Below, piece after piece: positions 45,201 to 52,567 of a stretch of DNA of 64,000 bases (position 1 is the stretch's first letter; each line of letters begins with the position of its first letter). The DNA is from Candidatus Woesearchaeota archaeon (GTDB taxonomy: Archaea; Nanobdellota; Nanobdellia; Woesearchaeales; UBA12501): contig JAUSFM010000015.1 in NCBI GenBank assembly GCA_030651375.1, positions 124,001 to 188,000 of the forward strand. Reading direction: 5' to 3'. The position numbers and the translations under genes were made by a program. The notes below the pieces were generated by a model. It ran no database searches. It saw only the letters and a list, made by a program, of their open reading frames with translations, and was not told the origin of the DNA.

Positions 45201-46125
45201 TGCGTATGAAGCAACGCTGCTTGCTGATTTTATCGGACGTGTCAATGAACAAGCACGTGCACAGCATCGTCCGGTTTGGGTTGTTCCCAATTTGAGCTAT
45301 GGTTATTTGCCGGTTGCGCCCTTGGTTGAAGAATGCGCAGCGCAGGGCATTGAATCCATTATCGGCGTCAAGGTCGGCTCGACTGAAAGCCACAGCACTC
45401 CCACAGTACTCAACAGCCGCCTTTTCAAAGGATACCGACAGCGAATGATGGACGAGCAGCCGATTATTATTGTTACTGACGGAACCCAGCATCTTGTTTC
45501 GCGTGACGATGAACATAAATCAGCACGCTATCCAGACGCGCATCAGGGATACCTTAATCAGGTCATTGCGCTGAATGACGCTGCCGGCTTTACTGATATT
45601 GATTACAGCACTGTTGGAAAAACAAATGATGATGTTGCCCGTTTGAGAAATACCGAAGAATTCAAACGGCTTGTTACTGTGTACCGAGGTGTTGCATCTG
45701 ACCATCCGCGAAGACCATACTCATTCAATCTCTGGAACACTGCTGGCTTGGAGCTTGCCGTGCGGGGTAACCGCGAAGAAACGGCAATAGTTCCAACAAC
45801 TGACCCAGCAACGATTGATGGCCCTGCTGTTATTTTCTGCAACATTGGTGTACTGGATGAGCAGATTCCTGAAGATATTGCGCGGCCATCTGAAACAAAA
45901 CACACTCCTGCTTATTTCGACGACAGTGGAAAAATCATCAACTTTGACTTTAGCTACGACCGTTTCGGCGTGCGCTACTTGAACCGATTGGAAACTGCAG
46001 TGCGGGAAGCATATGCACAACGAAAAAATCAGCCACCTTCTGTTTCAGTGCCTACAGAATCAATTCCTGCACTGATTCGGTTTTTGGAGCGGCCGAGAAC
46101 TGCTGTTGAAGAAGTTAATCGCTAA
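42265..46125 (+). CDS. Unknown 1286-residue protein
   Basis: A large soluble protein with no signal or membrane helix. Residues ~100-155 form a coiled coil. The central ~800 residues are helical with many Tyr/His and no motif I can name. The C-terminal ~330 residues look like an alpha/beta domain: VWVVPNLSYGYLPVAPLVEE, IIGVKVGSTESHS and IIIVTDGTQHLV resemble a Rossmann or phosphoribosyltransferase-like core, which is only a suggestion. Co-transcribed with the 28-residue ORF. Ends directly against the convergent ahcY. Confidence 0.65.
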   Translation: MNQFAPLEDVVASLGVLFEKREKHASLPDVPVETLSADALITEGEHYARLRDDALGTLNHTFAEARELSKKVPDVSLDELAPHIAQTRDTILAFQEADHARNQYQSESVRFEQEMLERMHNLDREENRLSTHFEGLGSLLHYRRLRRIAEERKKLSAAYRRTQQTSAAPGIDLLYHGNLKDALAVSLSHRIKNEYAEQWRAAAPKIELSEEVLDELYTAYSTSLLFEGIKRVQNHWAMSTSDLPLLNSDELRVKAHQIIKSKLRHPQQKIDDEAVRKLPAIFDQVISYARGPEHRYHGQTDHFTDLVNTINQSPTQTQERRALSESHDRIIETLSGFTGRADPYTYSSNPASDGWRSFEYTVEHLDLQAWNVLKEHPAMRQQHGDTLNAFHQLCSATAWNTLLRTSSPNEHQELRKAARVFSTTNNIPYLVYDFWKSVLIHGSALQESPEHQFVAALGDEQMHELEGMNIPGLMDVIRVMRTATDDYRTETIPNNPRLRNPRNAAIKRGLVDMTVHYLTHGTKDEAQFALSYAPFLQTPRKGGFNEPLFGALANRFGLDDVVVQAFKREPDAFNQRLIHSIGKSPRRYDPDPTADIKDDFAALARYRTGVDEILATALHPKAVWNEHQTVYSYLVQSSETPSHEVDRALAHLKLVDQDFIHDKLHGSFGECYNRALNKYRTLFAYQPLTDAFARLESFINKTTEIVEAVKDKPALHAFLKTEQRSLVSAASYSVLEDYFLRDVKAGCDYLTILQDEKIADLVKTQATNACHRIAVCLHAIPSEIAVPYIRNLVSRDGDASTLADTARGVAEMLSFWTLSRNQEPLEKNVLHEYLHDPAHLGVLDLLCELNHTCGPYRTPAVSANESFFDHLEANLSLLKQAGFQPTYFLVKELHTAEDKQQKITAWKSAMESFGEGTFDPANELHRNLEYSRFRKIVDHEKVKRHVKNHFTFDEYIQIFDRKPVDEQFSERDQFEIGCVAYEATLLADFIGRVNEQARAQHRPVWVVPNLSYGYLPVAPLVEECAAQGIESIIGVKVGSTESHSTPTVLNSRLFKGYRQRMMDEQPIIIVTDGTQHLVSRDDEHKSARYPDAHQGYLNQVIALNDAAGFTDIDYSTVGKTNDDVARLRNTEEFKRLVTVYRGVASDHPRRPYSFNLWNTAGLELAVRGNREETAIVPTTDPATIDGPAVIFCNIGVLDEQIPEDIARPSETKHTPAYFDDSGKIINFDFSYDRFGVRYLNRLETAVREAYAQRKNQPPSVSVPTESIPALIRFLERPRTAVEEVNR

Positions 46126-47391
46126 TTACGTCCCTTCCTGCCAGCTCGCGAGATACTTTTTCTGTTCCGGCGTCAAAGAATCAATTTTAATATTCAGCGC
46201 TTCAAGTTGGGTTTGCGCAATATAATCATCAATTTCTTCCGGCAGCACGATAACGTCTGCATTTAATTTGCCGCGATTTTTCACGAGGTATTCGCACGCC
46301 AATGCTTGTCCGCAGAATGAGGTAGACATAACTTCAGACGGATGCCCTTCTGCCGCTCCGAGATTCACGAGCCGACCTTCAGCAAGCAGCATAATTTTTT
46401 TGCCGCCAAGAACATACTCATCCATGAACGGCCGTATTTTTCGAGTGGAAGAAGCACTTTTTCGCAGTCCTTCAACATCAATTTCATTGTCGAAGTGGCC
46501 GGAGTTGCACACAATCGCGTTGTTTTTCATTGATTTCATGTGCGCAACCGTAATGACGTGCTTGTTGCCGGTGACCGTCACAAAAATGTCGCCCCATTTC
46601 GCCGCGTCATCCATTTTCATAATCGTGAAGCCATCGAGTGTTGCCTGCAAGGCGCGGAATGGATGCACTTCAGTCACAAGAACTTGTGCTCCTTGGCCGC
46701 GCGCGCTTTTCGCAATGCCCTTGCCGCAGCTGCCATAGCCGGCAACAACGAATACTTTTCCCGCGAGCAAGCTATTTGTCGCGCGGATGATGCCATCAAT
46801 CGTTGATTGCGCCGTGCCGTAATAATTGTCAAGAAGATGTTTCGTCTTGTTGTCATTGACTGCAATGATTGGGTACTTCAATGCCTTATCTTTCACCATC
46901 GCCTTCAGCCGAATGATGCCAGTAGTCGTTTCTTCACAGCCGCCGACAAGGTCTTTGATGAGTGCCGGATGCTTCGTGTGAATTTCGCTCACCAAATCGC
47001 AGCCGTCATCAATGGTGATGTGTGGTTTTGTTTCGATGACTTTAGTGAGATAGCGATAGTAATCTTCTTTGTTCTCTCCCTTGTATGCCCACACACTGAC
47101 GTCTTTTTCTTCTGCAAGCGCCGCGGCGACATCATCTTGTGTTGAGAGGGGATTGCAGCCGGTTATCGCCACGCTTGCGCCGCCAGCGATGAGGGTGCGG
47201 ACAAGAACTGCTGTTTCTTTGGTCACGTGCAGTGCCATACCAATGCGCAATCCTTTGAATGGCTTTTCTTTTGCAAAGCGCACCTTGATTTTCATGAGCG
47301 CTCCCATATTAGCTTCTGCCCATTCAATATTGAGCGTACCTTGGGCTGCGAGTGCCTTGTCTTTGATTTCAAAGGTTTTTCCGGTGTGCAT
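46126..47391 (-). CDS. ahcY: S-adenosylhomocysteine hydrolase
   Basis: NAD-dependent enzyme that splits S-adenosylhomocysteine into adenosine and homocysteine, keeping methylation going. Shows DDGCDLVSEIHTK, NDNKTKHLLDNYYGTAQS, the NAD loop VAGYGSCGKGIA and C-terminal LGAAEGHPSEVMSTSFC. Length 421. ATG 47391 is chosen since a TATA-like box lies 26 bp upstream; the longer ORF to 47517 is rejected. Confidence 0.96.
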   Translation of the reverse strand: MHTGKTFEIKDKALAAQGTLNIEWAEANMGALMKIKVRFAKEKPFKGLRIGMALHVTKETAVLVRTLIAGGASVAITGCNPLSTQDDVAAALAEEKDVSVWAYKGENKEDYYRYLTKVIETKPHITIDDGCDLVSEIHTKHPALIKDLVGGCEETTTGIIRLKAMVKDKALKYPIIAVNDNKTKHLLDNYYGTAQSTIDGIIRATNSLLAGKVFVVAGYGSCGKGIAKSARGQGAQVLVTEVHPFRALQATLDGFTIMKMDDAAKWGDIFVTVTGNKHVITVAHMKSMKNNAIVCNSGHFDNEIDVEGLRKSASSTRKIRPFMDEYVLGGKKIMLLAEGRLVNLGAAEGHPSEVMSTSFCGQALACEYLVKNRGKLNADVIVLPEEIDDYIAQTQLEALNIKIDSLTPEQKKYLASWQEGT

Positions 47392-47412
47392 ACCTATTTG
47401 GGAAGGTGGGGG

Positions 47413-47421
47413 ATTTATATG
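47413..47421 (-). promoter_or_regulatory. TATA box of ahcY
   Basis: CATATAAAT on the minus strand centred 26 bp before ATG 47391. Confidence 0.5.
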
Positions 47422-47485
47422 CTTTTTCGTTTTTCGGAGAAAACTTTTAAAAGACCACATGGTATATACAGAGAAAAAGAGGTGT

Positions 47486-48025
47486 ATGGTGAACAGATTC
47501 CTTAAACAGCTTCGCACGGTTGTTCATTCCAGAAAAATAATTGTGCAAAGCTTGATTATCGGACTTGCGGTTGCGCTCATCACCGGCATCCTTGCTTCAC
47601 GCACCAAAGAAGGCCTTATTCTTTTTGCAGGCATTGCAGCGTCCGCCGGCATGATTTGTCACGCACCAAAATTGAAAAGCAACAGCCTGCGCACGGTCAT
47701 GCTGAGTTATTCTGTTGCTGTTATCGTAAGCATAGTGATGTGGCATCTCATCACCCAGTCCCCTCTTTCATTGAGCCTTGCGCTGTTCATCGGCCTTTTT
47801 TTCACGTCACTCCTCTTACTCGTGTTTGATATATTCCACGCTCCAGCCCTCACCGCAGTCATGGGCTTCCTGCTCTACACGGGAAAACTTTCTGACCTGA
47901 TTTTCTTGCTTGTCAGCGTTTGGGTATTGTGTATCGGCATCAAATTTTTATGGTACTGCGCATCGGAAGAATTAAAAGTCGAGCACTTTGTCAAAGAGTT
48001 CACCAAGAAACATTACGGTAACTGA
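47486..48025 (+). CDS. Small multi-pass membrane protein (HPP-like)
   Basis: A 179-residue membrane protein with five hydrophobic segments and FHAPALTAVMGFLLYTG in the middle, reminiscent of HPP-family integral membrane proteins. An SD-like agaggtg and TATA-like tatata precede the ATG at 47486; upstream in-frame codons overlap ahcY on the other strand and are rejected. Function unknown. Confidence 0.7.
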   Translation: MVNRFLKQLRTVVHSRKIIVQSLIIGLAVALITGILASRTKEGLILFAGIAASAGMICHAPKLKSNSLRTVMLSYSVAVIVSIVMWHLITQSPLSLSLALFIGLFFTSLLLLVFDIFHAPALTAVMGFLLYTGKLSDLIFLLVSVWVLCIGIKFLWYCASEELKVEHFVKEFTKKHYGN

Positions 48026-48042
48026 TTTTTTAATTTTTTATT

Positions 48043-48969
48043 CTATCGATCTTTTACGACGACCAATATCAGAATTACAATTCCTGCGGAAAGAAGTACA
48101 GCAACGCCCAACAGAAGAAATAGAAACGAGTCATCAGTGGTCGGTTCGGGTAATTCCGGTGTCGGTATAAATGTCTCTTCTGATTGGTTCTTTTCTTCGC
48201 TCACCACCACTCCTTTTTTTAACAGCGTATCAGTTGAATTGAAGTCAGTTATCGCACAGGTTCGAACATTTTCCGGTGGGCAGCCAATAATTCCCAGCCC
48301 GATGCTTGTCGCTGTTTCATGCGCAAGCCGCGGCAATGTCATTACATAGGTGTTTTTACTCGTGTCCTTAATCTGTTTTCCCTTGATAAACGGCGTGGCA
48401 ATAGTGCGTGCATTGCTTGTTATATACACTGCAATCTGTGATACTGGGTCGCGCTTTTCATACTGGTCTTGGTTTAGCCCCTGAAACGTCAGGACGTACT
48501 GATCAGACATTGCTCTGCAATCGGTGATTGTAAAGGTCTTCGCTGCCAGCGCGCAGTCATACTGGAAACCAGGACAGTTATTGAGAAACAACTCTTTTGT
48601 GCAGGGGGGATTGGTGCATGCATCATGCGTAACGCTCAGTTTGTACCGCCCCGACTCGTTGAAAATTCCCCGTGCCGAGGTAAAATCAGCTTTTTTTGTC
48701 TGGGTACTTTGGCTGGAAATGACTGGTTGTGAGAAATTTCCTCGGAGGGTAATACTCTGGTTTCCGGGCAACCATATGCTACGAACTTCAACTGATGACA
48801 GCAGCAGTTTTTCCACGGATGGATTTTCGACGGTAAACGTGACTGATCCGTCTCCATGGCATTGCATATTTGAAATCCGAAGGTCGGCAGTGGTGCGTGC
48901 AAGCCCACTGGGAAGTAGGAGAATTGCCAGTATACTCAGTATAAACCAAATCAGTATTTTTTTTGCCAT
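48043..48969 (-). CDS. Exported single-pass membrane protein, Cys-containing
   Basis: A 308-residue protein. Signal peptide residues 1-24 (IWFILSILAILLLPSG), an extracytoplasmic beta-rich part with Ig-like character, several Cys (HDACTNPPCTKELFLNNCPG) and N-x-S/T sites, and a C-terminal transmembrane helix (about 280-305) with a short basic tail. Topology is outside with a C-terminal anchor. SD-like gaggggg precedes the ATG. No family recognised. Confidence 0.75.
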   Translation of the reverse strand: MAKKILIWFILSILAILLLPSGLARTTADLRISNMQCHGDGSVTFTVENPSVEKLLLSSVEVRSIWLPGNQSITLRGNFSQPVISSQSTQTKKADFTSARGIFNESGRYKLSVTHDACTNPPCTKELFLNNCPGFQYDCALAAKTFTITDCRAMSDQYVLTFQGLNQDQYEKRDPVSQIAVYITSNARTIATPFIKGKQIKDTSKNTYVMTLPRLAHETATSIGLGIIGCPPENVRTCAITDFNSTDTLLKKGVVVSEEKNQSEETFIPTPELPEPTTDDSFLFLLLGVAVLLSAGIVILILVVVKDR

Positions 48970-49039
48970 GCCCCCTCAAGAAGTGGGAGTCAGGACTAAT
49001 TTATAAGCTTTTATGTAGTCAAGTAAATGAAGAATACTC

Positions 49040-51361
49040 TTATGCTTTCTTCTGTTTCTTCTTTTTTTCTTTCTTCGCTGGAGGCACCGGCGGCGCCGTT
49101 GGAGCGGCAGCCTTTTTCTCTTTTTGTTCTCCATCAAGCCGTTCGCTGTGCCGGCATGCAGGGTATTTAGTACATCCCAAAAACCTGCCGTAAATGCTCG
49201 TGCGCACAATCAGCTTGCCATCACGTTTTGCTTCAGCGCAGGCAGGGCAGGGCTTTTCCATTTTTTCTTCTTCTTTGGTGAGTTTTTTTGAGGGACATTG
49301 GTGATTAACACACACTTTCTGCGGCCCTCGCTTCGGCGGTCGAATCTGAATCATTATGCCTTTACATGCTTCGCATTTGTCTTCAATGGCAGTAATTTTT
49401 CCCTTGGCAGGTAGGGAGACGGTTGTCTTGCACGCAGGATATTTGTCACAGGCGGCAAATCGCCCGAACCGCCCGCTCCGTATCATGAGCCGGCCTTCGC
49501 CGCATTTCGGGCAGGCGCCGAGGAAGTTTTGCTCGTCGCGCGTTTCAATGTTTGCTTCGAGCAGGCCTTTACCAATTTCTTTTTCGTGTTTTTTGAAGTT
49601 GACCAGTGTTGCGCGCAAGAGTTTTTCCGCGCGACTCAGTACTTGGTCTCCAGTTACTTTTTTTTCGCGTATGGATTCCATTTCCTCTTCAAAATCCCGC
49701 GTCAATTTTTCATCGAGAATTTCCGGAGCGTATTTTTCAAGTGTTTCACACGTCTTGATGCCGAGGAGTGTTGCTTGGAGTGAGCGTGATTCTGTTTCCA
49801 TGACATAGCCCCGTTTGAAAAGCGCCTCAACAATCGCGGCGCGGGTCGCCTTGGTGCCGAGTCCCCGTTGTTCAAGCTCTTTGATGATCGAAGCAGGCGT
49901 GTAGCGCTTGGGTGGCTGGGTTTCTTTTGCAAGGAATTCCATTTTTTGTATGCTGACCATGTCATTTTTTTCCACTTGCGGAAGCTCTTCCTCTTCAAGC
50001 TTCACGTGCGGCCCGTAAAATACGTGCCAGCCCTTTTCAATCGTGCGCGTGCCCTTGGCAACAAACGGCTCTTTTTCGACGATAAGTGTGAGAGTTACTG
50101 TTTCACGCACCGCCGGCTCTCCAAAAGTTGCAAAGAAACGGCGCACGATGATGTCATAGACGCGTTCCTCGCGCGGCGTAATGTCGTGAAATTGTCCGGT
50201 TGGAAAAATGGCTGGGTGTGCCGGGTCGGTTTTTTTGCCGTTGTTCGGCACCAGATTTTTCTTGGCAAGCAGTTCCTTGACCAGCAGTGTATAAGGCTCT
50301 TGCGCAGAAAGCTGTTTCATAATTTTGTGGTAGCCAATTGCAGGAGGAAGTTGCTGTGATGATGTTCTCGGGTAGGAAATCATACCTTTGAGATACAGTT
50401 GTTGGGCGATGTCAAGCGCGTCTTTCGGCTGGATGTGCATGCTTCGGTACGCTTCGGTTTGGAGTGTGGTGAGGTCAAAGGGTGCAGGTGGCGCCTGTTT
50501 GGTCTGGGCTTTTTGAAGGTCCTCAACAACTCCCTCTTTGCTCGCTTTTATTTTTTCATATATTTTTTTTGCCGGTTTTTCTTCCCAGAATTTGTCCTGC
50601 TTGTGGAGCGCGATGATTTCCTTATTTTTGTCTTTTTCCTGGCGCGGTTTTTTCGGCGTGCCAGTCAGCTGGATTTCCCAGTACGGCACCGGCTTGAATG
50701 CGATAATATCCTTCTCGTGGTCAACAATCAGTTTGAGCGACGGGCCTTGTACTCGTCCTGATGAAAGAATTTTGAATGAGCCGGCGGCTTGAACCGAGAG
50801 GCTCAATGCGCGGGAGAGATTAATACCGTAATAATAATCAAGCACGTGGCGTGTGGTGCCGGCGAGCGCTTGCCCCCAGTCAATTGTCGGGGACGCGTGC
50901 TCATAGCTCTCAACCAGCTCGTCTTTGGTGAGGGTTGAGAATTTCATGCGGTGCGCGTCTTTCTGGTTGCAGGTGAAACGGATAATATTGTACCCAATCG
51001 TTTCCCCCTCGATATCATAGTCGCATGCAACAGTGAATGATTTTGCGTTTTTTGAAAGTTTCTTGATCGCGGCAACGTACTTTGCGCTGTACTCCGCATG
51101 CTTGTCCGCTTCAGAGGTTGGCTTCCATTCCGTGTCAAAGACCGGATACGTCCATTTTTTTTTCTTTCCTTTTTCTATTTTTTCCGTGACTGTGTAGAGA
51201 TGGCCAACTGCCGGGACAACGACGATATCTTTCCCCTTGTGGGTGATTTCATAGTATGGAACAGAACCTTCGCTCTTCTTATGAGGCGTTGCGTCTGCCA
51301 GCGCTATCGCAATCTTCTGCGCTGCCGATGGTTTTTCCGTGATAATGAGTTCGTACGTCAT
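49040..51361 (-). CDS. topA: DNA topoisomerase I (type IA)
   Basis: Relaxes negative supercoils by cutting one strand. TOPRIM at the N-terminus (LIITEKPSAAQKIAIAL, CDYDIEGETIGYNI), the active-site Tyr in GMISYPRTSSQQLP, and HPAIFPTG. The C-terminal ~170 residues hold three zinc-finger modules: CPKCGEGRL...C, CEACKGIM...C, and CPACAEAKR...C, then a Lys/Ala/Pro-rich tail. Length 773. Start ATG 51361, with a TATA-like element about 49 bp upstream. Confidence 0.96.
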   Translation of the reverse strand: MTYELIITEKPSAAQKIAIALADATPHKKSEGSVPYYEITHKGKDIVVVPAVGHLYTVTEKIEKGKKKKWTYPVFDTEWKPTSEADKHAEYSAKYVAAIKKLSKNAKSFTVACDYDIEGETIGYNIIRFTCNQKDAHRMKFSTLTKDELVESYEHASPTIDWGQALAGTTRHVLDYYYGINLSRALSLSVQAAGSFKILSSGRVQGPSLKLIVDHEKDIIAFKPVPYWEIQLTGTPKKPRQEKDKNKEIIALHKQDKFWEEKPAKKIYEKIKASKEGVVEDLQKAQTKQAPPAPFDLTTLQTEAYRSMHIQPKDALDIAQQLYLKGMISYPRTSSQQLPPAIGYHKIMKQLSAQEPYTLLVKELLAKKNLVPNNGKKTDPAHPAIFPTGQFHDITPREERVYDIIVRRFFATFGEPAVRETVTLTLIVEKEPFVAKGTRTIEKGWHVFYGPHVKLEEEELPQVEKNDMVSIQKMEFLAKETQPPKRYTPASIIKELEQRGLGTKATRAAIVEALFKRGYVMETESRSLQATLLGIKTCETLEKYAPEILDEKLTRDFEEEMESIREKKVTGDQVLSRAEKLLRATLVNFKKHEKEIGKGLLEANIETRDEQNFLGACPKCGEGRLMIRSGRFGRFAACDKYPACKTTVSLPAKGKITAIEDKCEACKGIMIQIRPPKRGPQKVCVNHQCPSKKLTKEEEKMEKPCPACAEAKRDGKLIVRTSIYGRFLGCTKYPACRHSERLDGEQKEKKAAAPTAPPVPPAKKEKKKKQKKA

Positions 51362-51470
51362 GGTTTTTCGCTTTTTTGTGCTTTTGTTGGCTGTTAAGCT
51401 CTTTTCATTTATAAATTCCTTCTCTTGTTTGAGAAAAGTTTTTAAATCTTTGCATGTTGGCCGTCATGGG

Positions 51471-52448
51471 GTGGAACTGGTGATGGATGCACTTCTTGAA
51501 AAACTGCGCAGCAAACTCCTGTTTGATGGCCATGCTGACCAGTTTTTTGAACACCACGGCTCTCTTATAAAACTGGACCAATCACGTTTCGCGTATCTCA
51601 CCAACGAGCAGGGCGCAGCTACCACCGTGTTTGTTGACGGCGGCAGTGCCGAGCTTTTTTCTGCTGCTGACTTTTCGCTGTATTTTTTCCGCATCGCCAG
51701 CGTGCAGTATCAGGGAAAAAAACAGGTTCGCCACGGCGTGCGCGAACTGTACGCATTCATTGATGTTGACGATGAAAAATCCCTGCGCATCCAGCTGTTC
51801 GGCGTTGACGAACAATTTTCACGTGAGCTGCACCAGCGCGCTGCGCAATTCTTTACCCGCCATCCGATTGAACACGATCTTTCAGCCGTCGGCAGCGCAC
51901 TACTCCAACTTGGCGAATATATTGAAATTGCCCGACTCGCGCGGGAACTCAAGCCGAAAGATTTGATTGTGCGCGACGGCTCACTCGATGTTTTTTTTGA
52001 AGTGTTTTCTGACACGGTCGAGTTTCTCACCAAGCGCCAGATTTTTTTGTGCGGGCTTGCCAAGACAAATACCTTGCGCACCACCTCTGGCAGAAGTGTT
52101 TCGTTTGTGCTGGAAAAAAAGAGCAACATCGGGTCGTGGTATTACCCGATAACCAAACATCTCTTTTTTACAAAGCTTCATCCAAAAGCAAAGCATGTGT
52201 TCCGGTGTGATGTGGCGCTGCCGCATTATAGTATTTTTTCTGCGCTTTCTGCGCACGCCGCAGACCCAACTTTTTTAGGATATCCCTACGGATTAATTGA
52301 AGCAGACCGGATGGCGCGCGTGAGCATGGATGAATCTTCTTGTATGAGAAAAACAATGAAAATGAAACTCGGGAAAGACGCAGCGAATCTCGACGTGCTG
52401 CTCGGCACGTCTGCGGCGCATGGTATACTGGATAAGATGCGGTTTTAG
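51471..52448 (+). CDS. nurA: NurA-domain 5'-3' nuclease
   Basis: Single-strand endonuclease and 5'-3' exonuclease that partners HerA in DNA end resection. Visible motifs are FVDGGSAELF (metal Asp), LIVRDGSLD, LAKTNTLRTTSG, and the C-terminal GYPYGLIEADRMARVS. GTG 51471 fits a TATA box 28 bp upstream; ATG 51483 is the alternative. About 325 residues. It lies 28 kb from herA and mre11, unlike the usual archaeal clustering. Divergent from topA. Confidence 0.85.
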   Translation: MELVMDALLEKLRSKLLFDGHADQFFEHHGSLIKLDQSRFAYLTNEQGAATTVFVDGGSAELFSAADFSLYFFRIASVQYQGKKQVRHGVRELYAFIDVDDEKSLRIQLFGVDEQFSRELHQRAAQFFTRHPIEHDLSAVGSALLQLGEYIEIARLARELKPKDLIVRDGSLDVFFEVFSDTVEFLTKRQIFLCGLAKTNTLRTTSGRSVSFVLEKKSNIGSWYYPITKHLFFTKLHPKAKHVFRCDVALPHYSIFSALSAHAADPTFLGYPYGLIEADRMARVSMDESSCMRKTMKMKLGKDAANLDVLLGTSAAHGILDKMRF

Positions 52449-52478
52449 AAGGGCTTTTTCGGAGTATATCATCCTAAT

Positions 52479-52543
52479 GGGTGACTACCTATGTACCTGT
52501 TTTCATTTCAGGTGACTACATTTCGGTCGTTGTGTAGTCACCC
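52479..52543. terminator. Inverted-repeat intergenic element between convergent genes
   Basis: GGGTGACTAC (52479-52488) and GTAGTCACCC (52534-52543) form a perfect 10-bp stem. A third copy, GGTGACTAC (52511-52519), is a direct repeat of the first. Placed between the ends of nurA and the convergent lipoprotein gene, it could act as a bidirectional terminator, though no long T-run is attached. The three-copy arrangement also permits alternative stems. Confidence 0.5.
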
Positions 52544-52567
52544 AGCTAAGAACTCTTTTGAGCTTTT

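Noticed and set aside
47069-47485. Long upstream in-frame extension of the small membrane protein
   Set aside because: It overlaps ahcY on the other strand; ATG 47486 has both a TATA-like box and SD.
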